Origin: Novosphingobium sp.
GTDB lineage: Bacteria > Pseudomonadota > Alphaproteobacteria > Sphingomonadales > Sphingomonadaceae
Assembly (NCBI GenBank): GCA_027490345.1
Contig: JAIXYF010000050.1
Span: forward strand, 1-12,967
Direction of reading: 5' to 3'
Length of the DNA: 12,967 bases
Shown one piece after another: positions 1 to 8,147 of this stretch. The translations under genes were made by a program, and so were the position numbers. Under the pieces are notes generated by a model. It was not told the origin of the DNA. It searched no databases and was given only the letters and a program-made list of their open reading frames with translations. The first letter of the stretch is position 1; each line of letters starts with the position of its first letter.

Positions 1-665
1 CCATGGTCGATCCGGTCCACTCCCAGAACATCCAGCGCCTCATACACATAGGCGGGCGGGCCTTCCTCCCCGGCATGGGCGGTCAGCTTCAGGCCCTTGG
101 CCCGCGCGGCGGCAAAGACCCGCGCAAACTTTGCGGGCGGGTGCCCCAGCTCGCTGGAATCGAGCCCGACGGCGGTGATCCGGTCAAGCCAGGGTTCTGC
201 GCTGGCCAGCGTCTCGAACGCGGCTTCCTCGGAAAGGTGCCTCAGAAAGCTCAGGATCAGGCACGATGTCACGCCCAGCCGCGCCTCAGCCTCGGCCATC
301 GCGGCCAGCAGCCCCTCGATCACCGTGCCAAATGCGATCCCGCGGTCCGTATGCGTCTGCGGATCGAACATGATTTCGGCATGAACTACCCCGTCCGCAG
401 CCGCCCGCTCGAAATAGGCCAAGGCCAGATCGCGGAAATCCGCTTCGGTTTGCAAGACCGCCGCGCCTGCATAGTAGATGTCGAGAAAGTCCTGCAAGTT
501 GGAGAAGGCATAGGCTGCACGAACATCCTCGACGCTCGCATAGGGAATGCCGATCCCGTTGCGTGCCGCCAGCGCAAACATCAGTTCCGGCTCAAGGCTT
601 CCCTCGATATGCAAATGCAGCTCCGCCTTGGGCAGCCGCCGGATGAAGTCTTCAAGCCCGTCCAT
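1..665 (-). CDS. Adenine deaminase (adenosine/adenine deaminase family), 3' end outside window
   Basis: This enzyme should hydrolyse adenine to hypoxanthine plus ammonia, feeding Xdh in the cytoplasm. The visible 221 residues begin with ATG at 665 and run off the left edge in the DRIDHG motif. Zinc ligands are seen in AELHLHIEG (H17, H19) and AHAGEEG (H197, catalytic E200), and H221 at the edge is the next conserved histidine. The signature stretches MFDPQTHTDRG (99-109), FLRHLSEE (140-147) and GLDSSELGHPP (167-177) are those of the adenine-deaminase (Aah1/ADE) branch. True adenosine deaminases carry a different DLAG.E-type motif at the last of these sites. The start overlaps the end of guaD by 14 bases, and an AGGGA stretch sits upstream as a possible ribosome binding site. 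Adenine specificity rests on motif memory; the family itself is certain. It is the most distal gene of the operon seen here. Confidence 0.9.
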   Translation of the reverse strand, partial: MDGLEDFIRRLPKAELHLHIEGSLEPELMFALAARNGIGIPYASVEDVRAAYAFSNLQDFLDIYYAGAAVLQTEADFRDLALAYFERAAADGVVHAEIMFDPQTHTDRGIAFGTVIEGLLAAMAEAEARLGVTSCLILSFLRHLSEEAAFETLASAEPWLDRITAVGLDSSELGHPPAKFARVFAAARAKGLKLTAHAGEEGPPAYVYEALDVLGVDRIDH

Positions 666-1953
666 GGCGCAAATCCCTGTCCCAAACGCAGCGCCCCAGC
701 ACATAAGTCTGCCGCAACGCCCGATCATCGCCCAGCACTTGCAGCGCAAACAGCCGATCCGCCAATGTTGCCCCCGCCGTGCGCCGCGCCATCAGGGGGG
801 TGGCGGCATCATCCAGTACCACGAAATCGGCCTCTTGCCCCTCGGCAAGGCTGCCCACTTCGCCATCGATATGCAGCAGCCGCGCAGAGCCCCCCGTCGC
901 GAGCCACAGCGCGCGGAAGGGATCAAGCACATACCCGGCTGGCAGCCCCGCCTGATAGGCCAGCCCTGCGTTATGCAGCAGCGAAAGCGACGTGCCTGCG
1001 CCGATATCACTGCCCAGCCCCAGCCGCACCTCATGCCGCTCGGCCTGCGCGAAATCGAACATGCCCGAACCGAGAAAGAAGTTCGAACTCGGGCACACGG
1101 CGATGCCTGCACCGGTTTCCGCCAGCCGTTCGCAGGACCGGTCCGGAAGATGCACGCCATGCGCGAAGACCGACCGCTCGGTCACCAGCCCGAACCGGTC
1201 ATAGGCATCGAGGTAATCCACCGCTTCGGTAAACCGCGCCGCCACTTCGGCAATCTCCTGCGCATTTTCGGCCAGATGCGTGTGCAGCAGCACCCCCGGA
1301 TGCGCGCGAAGCAATTCGCCCGCCACGATCAGCTGCGCATCGCTTGATGTTAGCGCATAGCGCGGCGTTATCGCATAGCCCAGCCGCCCGCGCCCATGCC
1401 ATTTCGCGATCAGGGCCTCGGTCTCGGCCTGTGCCTCGGCCGCCGTATCGCGCAGTCCTTCCGGCCCAAGGTCCATCAGCACCTTGCCGCAGATCATCCG
1501 CAAATCCCGCGCCTCGGCCGCCGCAAAGAACGCCTCGACCGATGCGGAATGAACTGTCGCGAACACCAACGCGCTGGTCGTGCCATGGCGCAGCAGCTCG
1601 TCCAGAAACGCTTCTGCCACCTCGCCTGCATGGACCGGATCGGCAAAGGCCTTTTCCGCCGGAAAGATATGCCGCTCCAGCCAGTCGAGCAGCTGCGCCC
1701 CATGGCTCGCGATGCGGCCAAGCTGCGGATAATGGACATGAGCATCGATGAAACCGGGGACGATCAGGCCCTCCAGCCGCTCCACCGCCAGCCCTGCAAA
1801 CCGCTCTGCCAGTTGTGCATAAGGGCCCCGCGCCGCGATGCGCCCGTCCTCGATCACCAGCAGTCCGTCCGCCTCATGCCGCACGGCATCGGGCGCCTCT
1901 GCCGGATCGTGCGACAGGCTCAGAATCTCGCCGCGATAGCCCTTCAGGCTCAT
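652..1953 (-). CDS. guaD: Guanine deaminase
   Basis: A 433-residue amidohydrolase that converts guanine to xanthine plus ammonia in the cytoplasm; the length is close to the roughly 440 residues of E. coli GuaD. Metal-site motifs appear in order: DAHVHYPQ (H72, H74), LHTHLAEN (H226), FAHGVHL (H265) and GLGSDIGAG (D316). CPSSNFFLGSGMFD (287-300) is typical of the guanine deaminase subfamily and separates it from chlorohydrolase or hydroxydechloroatrazine-type relatives. The ATG at 1953 overlaps the xdhC stop in an ATGA junction, which implies translational coupling; upstream Shine-Dalgarno sequence is weak. It supplies the same product, xanthine, that Xdh makes from hypoxanthine, so its place beside xdhC is logical. 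Confidence 0.96.
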   Translation of the reverse strand: MSLKGYRGEILSLSHDPAEAPDAVRHEADGLLVIEDGRIAARGPYAQLAERFAGLAVERLEGLIVPGFIDAHVHYPQLGRIASHGAQLLDWLERHIFPAEKAFADPVHAGEVAEAFLDELLRHGTTSALVFATVHSASVEAFFAAAEARDLRMICGKVLMDLGPEGLRDTAAEAQAETEALIAKWHGRGRLGYAITPRYALTSSDAQLIVAGELLRAHPGVLLHTHLAENAQEIAEVAARFTEAVDYLDAYDRFGLVTERSVFAHGVHLPDRSCERLAETGAGIAVCPSSNFFLGSGMFDFAQAERHEVRLGLGSDIGAGTSLSLLHNAGLAYQAGLPAGYVLDPFRALWLATGGSARLLHIDGEVGSLAEGQEADFVVLDDAATPLMARRTAGATLADRLFALQVLGDDRALRQTYVLGRCVWDRDLRHGRA

Positions 1954-2891
1954 GCTGCCACGGCCTGAACCGCTGCCTGTTGCGGCAGTTGCAGCAGTTG
2001 CGCCAGCACGGCCACCGCGATCACATCAGGCTCCTTGCCCGTCACGCCGGGGAGGCCAATCGGGCATGTCAGGCGCCCGCGCGCCTCGGCGCAAACGCCG
2101 TCGCGCGTCAGCCGCGAAAGGAACCGCGCGCGTTTGGTCTGCGAGCCGATCAGCCCGATGAACGCCAGCCGCGCGCGGCTGAGCGCGGCGCGCGTCAACC
2201 GGTAATCGAGCGCGTGATCATGCGTCAGGATCACTAGCGCCGCATCCTCAGGCGCTTCCGCCACGCACTGCTCAATGGCCTCGTCGGGCACCACCATCAC
2301 GCCGCGCACGCCCGCAAATTCGGCTCGCACGTCGAACCACGCCAGCTGGATCGGCAGCCCTTCCCCGTGCCGCGCTATCGCCTGGCCCACATGCCCCGCG
2401 CCAAACAGGAACAGCCGCCGCCGATAGCCGCCGATCCGCTCGGCTAGCCGCGCGCCCTCGCCCGGCTTGTCGCCCCGTGCGGACATGGCAGTGGCTGGCC
2501 CATCGTTCACCTGCCGCGCAATCCCGCCCGCACCCAGCACACTCACCAGCACCCGGCCTTCTGCCGCCTCGGCCAGCCAGCCCAGCGCCCGGGCATCGAC
2601 ATGTTCCACCAGCAGCCGCACCCGCCCGCCGCAGCACTGGCCCAGCAGCGGCCCCAGCGGATAGTCCTGCACCCGCCAGGTGCCCGGCGCATGGCCCAGC
2701 ACACTGCGCGCCTGCTCCACCGCCCGAAACTCCAGCGCCCCGCCGCCGATCGTGCCGGTGAGGCCCTCCGCCGTCACCAGCATCCGCGTCCCCGCCCCGC
2801 GGGGCGCAGAGCCTTCGCTCGCCAGAACGCTGATCATCGCCACCGGCCCTGCCGCTGCCAGCCGCGCCAGATCATCCAGCCAGCCGGTCAT
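1950..2891 (-). CDS. xdhC: Xanthine dehydrogenase accessory protein XdhC
   Basis: XdhC binds molybdenum cofactor, promotes its sulfuration and inserts it into XdhB; it is not a subunit of the mature enzyme. The 313-residue product has the N-terminal XdhC/CoxI domain, with SEGSAPRGAG (25-34), the TGTIGGGALE stretch (45-54) and QCCGGRV (85-91). A C-terminal Rossmann-like domain carries FLFGAGHVGQ (161-170) and ILTHDHALD. All are standard for the family. The start overlaps the end of xdhB in an ATGA junction (2888-2891). The last residues are rich in Gln, Ala and Leu and look like a simple tail. Its location directly after xdhB is the usual arrangement, and it shows the operon depends on the host's molybdopterin pathway. 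Confidence 0.95.
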   Translation of the reverse strand: MTGWLDDLARLAAAGPVAMISVLASEGSAPRGAGTRMLVTAEGLTGTIGGGALEFRAVEQARSVLGHAPGTWRVQDYPLGPLLGQCCGGRVRLLVEHVDARALGWLAEAAEGRVLVSVLGAGGIARQVNDGPATAMSARGDKPGEGARLAERIGGYRRRLFLFGAGHVGQAIARHGEGLPIQLAWFDVRAEFAGVRGVMVVPDEAIEQCVAEAPEDAALVILTHDHALDYRLTRAALSRARLAFIGLIGSQTKRARFLSRLTRDGVCAEARGRLTCPIGLPGVTGKEPDVIAVAVLAQLLQLPQQAAVQAVAA

Positions 2892-5203
2892 GCGCGCAAC
2901 CCCGCTATCGCGCGCAGCACCGCCTCGGGCGTGGCCGGCGCATCGAGCGCGGGCAGCTCACGCCGCGCAGGGTTAACCGCCGCAATCGCCGCCGAAATCG
3001 CACAGAACACAGAATTGGCCAGCATCAGCGGCGGCTCACCCACAGCCTTTGAGCGGTGGATCGTGGGCTTCACGTTCTCGCCCTCCCAAAAGTCGATGCG
3101 CATGTGCCCGGGGCGGTCAGAGGCTGTCAGCACTTTGTAGGTGGCGGGCGAATGATTGAGCAGCCGCCCTTTCGCGTCCCACTCGACCACTTCGGTCGTC
3201 AGCCAGCCCTGCCCCTGCACGAAGCCGCCCTCGATCTGCCCCCGGTCGATCGCCGGGTTGAGCGAGCGCCCCACATCGTGAAGGATATCCACCGCCAGCA
3301 CCTTGTGCTCGCCGGTCAGCGTGTCGACCACCACTTCGGAAACCGCCGCGCCATACGCAAAGTAATAGAACGGGTGGCCCCGGTGCGCGGCGCGGTCATA
3401 GGCGATCTCGGGCGTCGCATAAAACCCGGTGGACGAGAGCGAGATCCGCCCCAGCCACGCCTTGCGCGCCGCATCGGCAAACGAAAGCCGCGCCTCTCCC
3501 GCGATCACTCCCCCCGGCGTGAACCGCACATCCTGCGCGGTGCAGCCAAACGCCCCGGCAAGGAAATCGGCCATCCGCTCCCGGATCGCCATGGCTGCGC
3601 GCCACGCCGCCATGCCGTTGAGGTCTGCCCCCGAAGACGCCGCCGTGGCCGAGGTATTGGGCACCTTGTCGGTTCGCGTCGCGGTGATCCGCACCCTGTT
3701 AACATCCACGCCGAACACGTCGGCCACGATCTGGGTAATCTTGATGTGCAGCCCCTGCCCCATCTCGGTGCCGCCATGGTTTGCCTGGATCGATCCATCG
3801 GCATAGACATGGACCAGCGCACCAGCCTGATTGAGGTGTGTGGTGGTAAAGCTGATACCGAACTTCACCGGAGTCAGCGCAAGGCCCTTCTTGAGCACGG
3901 GTGAGCCTGCGTTGAACGCTGCAATCGCCTCTCGCCGCGCATCATAGCGCGATGTTTCCCGAAGCCGCGCAATGATTTGCGGGGCGATGTTATCCTCGAT
4001 GGTCATGCTATAAGGCGTCACGTCGTGCCCCGGGCCGTAGAGATTGCGCTGCCGCACATCGAGCGGATCGAGCCCCAGCCGCGCCGCCACATGATCGCAC
4101 ACCCGCTCGATCGCCAGCATTCCCTGCGGCCCGCCAAACCCGCGAAACGCCGTCGCCGAAACCGTGTTGGTCTTCAGCCGTTCAGAAACGATCTCGGCTG
4201 CGGGCAGGAAATAGCAATTGTCGGCATGAAACATCGTCCGGTCGTTGATGCCGGGGGAAAGGTCCATGGTTGCCCCGCACCGCCCGCTAAAGCGCAGCGA
4301 AACGGCCTCCAATCGCCCCTCGCCGTCGTGGCCAACGTCGTATTCCACTTCGAAGTCATGGCGCTTGCCGGTCACGATCATGTCATCGTCGCGGTCGCAA
4401 CGAAACTTGGCCGGGCGCCCGGTGCGGTGCACCACCAGCGCAGCGGCGGCGGCAAACAGCGCGGCCTGGCTTTCCTTGCCGCCAAACGCCCCGCCCATGC
4501 GCCGCACTTCCACGGTAACGTCAGCGCTGCTCTTGCCCAGCAGGTGCGCCACCAGATGCTGCACTTCGCTGGGATGCTGGCTGGACGAGACGACGTGAAT
4601 CTGCCCATCCTCGCCCGGCCGCGCATGGGCGACCTGCCCTTCCAGATAGAAATGATCCTGCGCCCCGATGCGCAAGTGCCCGGCCAGCCGATGCTCTGCC
4701 TCAGCCAGCGCCCCGGCCGCATCGCCGCGCGCCATGCGCTGATCGGCCTCGATCCGCGAGCCAGCGCTGCGCGCCTGCTCCACCGTGATGGCTGCCTCCA
4801 GCGGCGCATAAGTCACCTTGCCGAGCTGCGCCGCCTTGCGCGCGGCCAGGCGCGTCTCTGCCGCAACGAGATAGACCGGCTGGCCATGGCTGATCACTTC
4901 GCCATCAGCGAGCACCGGATCATCCTGCGCAATCGGACCAACGTTGTTTGTGCCGGGAATATCCGCCGCCACAAAAACCGCGACCACTCCCGGAAAGGCC
5001 CGCACGGCGGCCAGATCGAGCGCCACGATCCGCGCCCGCGCCTCGCTCGAATGCCCGAAGGCCAGATGCAGCGTGCCCGGCAATTCCGGGTCGTCATCGA
5101 CATAGCGCGCAAGGCCCGCAACATGGAGGTGCGCGCTGTCATGCGGCAGGGCGGGCATCGCGGTTTCGGGCCAGAGCGGCCAGCGCGGATTGCTGTCCGC
5201 CAT
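2888..5203 (-). CDS. xdhB: Xanthine dehydrogenase, molybdenum-binding subunit XdhB
   Basis: This is the catalytic subunit that hydroxylates hypoxanthine to xanthine and xanthine to urate at the molybdenum cofactor. It has 771 residues, the normal size for bacterial XdhB. Cofactor and active-site motifs are GGAFGGKES (237-245), TAFRGFGGPQGM (351-362), HGGTEMGQGLH, SATAASSGADLNG and AVGEPPLML. Residues E244, R354 and E723 correspond to the substrate-orienting Glu, the Arg and the general-base Glu of true xanthine dehydrogenases (bovine E802, R880, E1261). That favours xanthine over the aldehyde or CO substrates of the wider family. I place the start at ATG 5203, which shares one base with the xdhA stop (TGATG); a GGAGG lies 7 bases upstream at 5211-5215. 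Upstream in-frame extensions lie inside xdhA and have no family match. Confidence 0.97.
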   Translation of the reverse strand: MADSNPRWPLWPETAMPALPHDSAHLHVAGLARYVDDDPELPGTLHLAFGHSSEARARIVALDLAAVRAFPGVVAVFVAADIPGTNNVGPIAQDDPVLADGEVISHGQPVYLVAAETRLAARKAAQLGKVTYAPLEAAITVEQARSAGSRIEADQRMARGDAAGALAEAEHRLAGHLRIGAQDHFYLEGQVAHARPGEDGQIHVVSSSQHPSEVQHLVAHLLGKSSADVTVEVRRMGGAFGGKESQAALFAAAAALVVHRTGRPAKFRCDRDDDMIVTGKRHDFEVEYDVGHDGEGRLEAVSLRFSGRCGATMDLSPGINDRTMFHADNCYFLPAAEIVSERLKTNTVSATAFRGFGGPQGMLAIERVCDHVAARLGLDPLDVRQRNLYGPGHDVTPYSMTIEDNIAPQIIARLRETSRYDARREAIAAFNAGSPVLKKGLALTPVKFGISFTTTHLNQAGALVHVYADGSIQANHGGTEMGQGLHIKITQIVADVFGVDVNRVRITATRTDKVPNTSATAASSGADLNGMAAWRAAMAIRERMADFLAGAFGCTAQDVRFTPGGVIAGEARLSFADAARKAWLGRISLSSTGFYATPEIAYDRAAHRGHPFYYFAYGAAVSEVVVDTLTGEHKVLAVDILHDVGRSLNPAIDRGQIEGGFVQGQGWLTTEVVEWDAKGRLLNHSPATYKVLTASDRPGHMRIDFWEGENVKPTIHRSKAVGEPPLMLANSVFCAISAAIAAVNPARRELPALDAPATPEAVLRAIAGLRA

Positions 5204-6624
5204 CAGCAGGCCTCCACATCGAGCACGGACACGCCTACGCCCTGCTCGCGGTGCCATAGCCGCCACAGCAGCGCACAGGCTGCCTCGATCCGATAGGCCG
5301 CCGTCCCGCGCACATCGCTCAAGGGGCTGAAATCAGCCCTCAAAGCCTCAGCCGCCGCCGCCATGGTCGCCTCGCTGAAGGGCTGGCCCACCAGCGCCGC
5401 CTCGCAGCCCGCCGCGCGCCGGGGCGTTGCGGCCATGCCGCCGAAGGCCACGCGCGCCGCGGTGATCACGCCAGCCTCCACCGCCAGCACGAAAGCGCCC
5501 AAAACGGCCGAGATATCGCTGTCAAACCGCCGTGAAAGCTTGGAAACATGCACCACTGCCCGAGCTTGCGGACGCGGCACGAACACGCTTTCGACAAACT
5601 CCCCCGGCAGGCGGTCCTGCTTCCCGTACTCGAGGAAATAGTCCTCCAGCGCCATCGTCCGCCGCCCGGAAGCCGAACGCAGGGTCAGCTGTGCCCCCAG
5701 CGCGATCAACGCGGGCGGGCCATCTCCGATGGGCGAACCATTGGCGATATTGCCGCAGACCGTGGCCGATGAACGCACCTGCAGCCCCCCGATGCGCCGC
5801 ACCAGTTCACCCAGATCGGCATGTAGCCGCGCCAGCGCGCCATGCGCCTCGGCATAGCGCACGCCGGCGCCCAGCCGCACGCCTTCCGGCGTCTCGGCAA
5901 TGGCCTTGAGATCCGCCACATCACCAATGAATACAAGGCAATCAAGATCGCGCAGCCCTTTGGTTACCCACAGCCCGACATCGGTCGCCCCGGCCACGAT
6001 CCGCGCATCGGGATGCGCCGCCAAAACGTCCACCAATTCATCCGAGGAACGCGGCACAAACCATTGCCGTCCCTGATACCATCCGCTTGCCATGGCCTCC
6101 CCGGCGATACCGGCCAGACGCTCGGCAACGCCCGCATCATCCTGCGCAAGGGTCGGCACCGCTGCCCCCGCCTCAAGGATCGGCCCATAGCCGGTGCAGC
6201 GGCACAAGTTCCCGGCAATCACATCCGCCACCGGCAGTTCGCTGCCCAGCGCGCCGATCGCGCGCCCATGCAGCGACATCACGAAGCCCGGCGTGCAGAA
6301 CCCGCATTGCGAACTGCCATTGGCCGCCATGCACGCCTGCAGAGGATTAAGTTGGCCCTGCGGCGCGAGGCTTTCGACGGTCATCACTGCCTTGCCATGC
6401 ACCATTGGCAGAAACAGGATACAGGCATTGACCGCCCGCCATGCCACCCGGCTCCCGTCCAGTTCCCCCAGCAGCACCGTGCAGGCCCCGCAATCGCCTT
6501 CTGCGCAGCCTTCCTTGGTGCCCGTGCGCCGCAGCTGCCCGCGCAATGTTTCCAGCAGCGTGCCGGTCGGATCGGGCGCCGCCAGGTCCACCACTTCGCC
6601 ATCGAGGAGAAAGCGCACCGCCAC
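5203..6624 (-). CDS. xdhA: Xanthine dehydrogenase, iron-sulfur/FAD subunit XdhA
   Basis: XdhA carries electrons from the molybdenum site through two [2Fe-2S] clusters to FAD and on to NAD+. The 473-residue product has a ferredoxin-like cluster with C40, C45, C48 and C68 (GCAEGDCGACTV), then the alpha-helical cluster domain with C107, C110, C141 and C143 (CGFCTPGF; NLCRCTGYG). The FAD domain follows from about residue 185, with IVAGATDVGLWVTK and TVCGNIANGSPIGDGPP, and a C-terminal flavin-reductase-type domain ends the chain. All eight cluster cysteines are present. The start is GTG at 6624, three bases after the uraH stop, with GGGGGAG seven bases upstream; no ATG lies in the correct N-terminal region. 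The split XdhA/XdhB form is the common bacterial one. Confidence 0.96.
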   Translation of the reverse strand: MAVRFLLDGEVVDLAAPDPTGTLLETLRGQLRRTGTKEGCAEGDCGACTVLLGELDGSRVAWRAVNACILFLPMVHGKAVMTVESLAPQGQLNPLQACMAANGSSQCGFCTPGFVMSLHGRAIGALGSELPVADVIAGNLCRCTGYGPILEAGAAVPTLAQDDAGVAERLAGIAGEAMASGWYQGRQWFVPRSSDELVDVLAAHPDARIVAGATDVGLWVTKGLRDLDCLVFIGDVADLKAIAETPEGVRLGAGVRYAEAHGALARLHADLGELVRRIGGLQVRSSATVCGNIANGSPIGDGPPALIALGAQLTLRSASGRRTMALEDYFLEYGKQDRLPGEFVESVFVPRPQARAVVHVSKLSRRFDSDISAVLGAFVLAVEAGVITAARVAFGGMAATPRRAAGCEAALVGQPFSEATMAAAAEALRADFSPLSDVRGTAAYRIEAACALLWRLWHREQGVGVSVLDVEAC

Positions 6625-6627
6625 AGC

Positions 6628-6969
6628 TCAGCTCCCCCGATACGTCGAGTAGGCAAAGGGCGAGACCAGCAGCGGCACATGGTAATGCCCGCCATCCGCC
6701 ACGCCGAAGGCAATCCGCACATCGCCAAGAAACGGCGGATCAGGCAGGGCCACGTCCTCGCCCGCGAAGTACTCCGCCACCGCAAACGTCAGCGCATAGC
6801 GCCCCGTCGCAAGCTCCGGCACGCGCTCCAGCAATTCGGGACAGCGCCCGTCCGCATTGGTCTCACCGGCGAACAGCGCTTCGCCGCCTGCATCCTCCAG
6901 CCAGAGTTGCATACCGGCGGCCGGTTTGCCGCGCATGGTATCGAGCACATGAGTCGAAAGCGTCGCCAT
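6628..6969 (-). CDS. uraH: 5-Hydroxyisourate hydrolase (transthyretin-like)
   Basis: A small cytoplasmic hydrolase that opens 5-hydroxyisourate, the PuuD product, to OHCU. From the ATG at 6969 it has 113 residues, the usual length. The family's active-site signatures are present: LSTHVLDT near the N-terminus (H7), the Arg in NADGRC (R42), HYHVPLLVSP (His 95-97) and the C-terminal tetrapeptide YRGS that separates HIU hydrolases from transthyretins. ATG 6969 shares one base with the puuD stop and has AGGAG seven bases upstream. A GTG at 6972 would add a single residue and form a GTGA overlap like the ATGA junctions elsewhere in the operon, but its spacing to AGGAG is only four bases. Confidence 0.95.
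   Translation of the reverse strand: MATLSTHVLDTMRGKPAAGMQLWLEDAGGEALFAGETNADGRCPELLERVPELATGRYALTFAVAEYFAGEDVALPDPPFLGDVRIAFGVADGGHYHVPLLVSPFAYSTYRGS
6632..6638 (-). promoter_or_regulatory. Ribosome binding site of xdhA
   Basis: On the minus strand the bases GGGGGAG lie inside the end of uraH, seven bases before the GTG at 6624. This purine run supports the non-ATG start, because the reading frame has no ATG near the family's expected N-terminus. Confidence 0.6.
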
Positions 6970-8147
6970 CACTCAGCTCCTGCATCAATCCAGCGGCCCA
7001 GCGCATCGCGCTCGGCCCGCGTCATTCCGGTCGTGTTGCCCAGCGGCATGATCTCGGCATCGACCGCCACCTGCTTCACCCGCTCCGCGAACTTGCGGGC
7101 ATGGGCCTTGCTATCGAGCATCACTCCCAGCGGCGGGGCGGTCACCATAGCGCTAGTGGGCCGCGCCGCATGGCAGGAGACGCAATGCTTCTGGAGGATC
7201 GGCTCCACGCTGGCCCAATCCTCCGCGCCGCCCGCTGTCTTCACGGCGCCTGCTTTCTCCACCGAGACATACGTCACGCTTGCCAGCGCCAGCCCCGCCG
7301 CCACCACGATCGCGCGGCCCAGCGGCTGACCCCGGTGCCGCAAGTTGAACACATGCCGCACCGCCACGCCCGTCAGCCCCAGCAACGCCAGCACCAGCCA
7401 CGGCCGCTGCGCCCCATAGGTCATCGCGTGATGATGACTGACCATGATGAAAAGCACGGGCAAGGTCATGTAATTGTTGTGAAGCGAGCGGCTCTTGGCC
7501 GCCTTGCCCAATGCCGGATCGGGCACCTCGCCTGCCACCAGTGCGGCCACCACCTTGCGCTGGTTGGGGATGATCACGAAGAACACATTGCCGACCATCG
7601 CCGAGCCGATGATCGCACCCACATGGAGATAGGCCCCGCGCGCGCTGAAGATCTGGCACAGCGCCCAGGCCGTCCCCACCAGCACGGCAAACCAGGCAGC
7701 GCCCAGCATCCGGTCGTCTTGGCCCAGCGGCGAACAGCACAGGCCGTCATAGATCAGCCAGCCAAGCGCCAGCGCCGCCGCCCCGATCCCCGATGCCTGA
7801 AGCGGCGTCAGCGCGGCCTTGGCCGGATCGATCAGAAAGCTCGCCGCGCCCACCCAGTAGACCAGCACCAGCAGCAGGAAGCCGGTGAGCCAGGTGGTGT
7901 AGGCTTCCCATTTGAACCAGTGCAGGTCCTGCGGCATCTGGCGCGGCGCAACCTGATACTTCTGCTTGTGATAGAACCCGCCGCCATGGACCGACCAAAC
8001 CTCGCCCGAAGCCTCACCGGTCTTGGGCGGCACCAGATGGTTGTCGAGCCACACGAAATAGAATGACGAGCCGATCCACGCGATGCCGGCTGTCAGGTGA
8101 AACCAGCGGATCGCAAGGTTCAACCACTCTGCCCAGTCGATCGTCAT
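6969..8147 (-). CDS. puuD: Membrane urate oxidase with cytochrome c domain (PuuD type)
   Basis: PuuD oxidises urate to 5-hydroxyisourate and passes electrons to the respiratory chain, so unlike soluble uricase it need not make hydrogen peroxide. The 392-residue protein has about eight hydrophobic segments (roughly 9-33, 82-104, 113-135, 147-167, 172-193, 225-246, 248-264, 278-295). A C-terminal cytochrome c domain follows, with the haem-binding CVSCH at 322-326 and a probable axial Met in IMPLGN (M367). The N-terminal segment GIAWIGSSFYFVWLDNHL (21-38) and FKWEAYTTW (78-86) are characteristic of the urate oxidase N-terminal domain (formerly DUF989). The ATG at 8147 overlaps uraD in an ATGA junction and has GGAGGA six bases upstream (8154-8159). 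Its neighbours UraD and UraH consume its product, which confirms the role. Confidence 0.95.
   Translation of the reverse strand: MTIDWAEWLNLAIRWFHLTAGIAWIGSSFYFVWLDNHLVPPKTGEASGEVWSVHGGGFYHKQKYQVAPRQMPQDLHWFKWEAYTTWLTGFLLLVLVYWVGAASFLIDPAKAALTPLQASGIGAAALALGWLIYDGLCCSPLGQDDRMLGAAWFAVLVGTAWALCQIFSARGAYLHVGAIIGSAMVGNVFFVIIPNQRKVVAALVAGEVPDPALGKAAKSRSLHNNYMTLPVLFIMVSHHHAMTYGAQRPWLVLALLGLTGVAVRHVFNLRHRGQPLGRAIVVAAGLALASVTYVSVEKAGAVKTAGGAEDWASVEPILQKHCVSCHAARPTSAMVTAPPLGVMLDSKAHARKFAERVKQVAVDAEIMPLGNTTGMTRAERDALGRWIDAGAE
6977..6981 (-). promoter_or_regulatory. Ribosome binding site of uraH
   Basis: AGGAG on the minus strand, inside the last codons of puuD. It is seven bases from the ATG at 6969 and four from the GTG at 6972, so it favours the ATG as the uraH start. 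Confidence 0.6.

Noticed and set aside
3..1347. Plus-strand open frames of about 409 and 266 codons opposite adenine deaminase and guaD
   Set aside because: Antisense shadows of two well-supported genes; composition is basic and low-complexity and no conserved motif appears.
1973..1988. Small inverted repeat (CTGCC, six-base loop, GGCAG) near the xdhC/guaD junction, considered as a terminator
   Set aside because: It is inside the xdhC coding region, has only five base pairs and no T tract in the direction of transcription.
5204..5266. Upstream start for xdhB adding 21 residues
   Set aside because: The added residues are Arg/Ala-rich, overlap the end of xdhA and have no family match; ATG at 5203 with a GGAGG site is the normal start.
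5842..8066. Long plus-strand open frames (about 495 and 541 codons) opposite xdhA, uraH, puuD and uraD
   Set aside because: Their translations are Arg/Pro/Ala/His-rich with no family motif, and the opposite strand encodes recognisable enzymes over the same bases. Such open antisense frames are common in GC-rich DNA.
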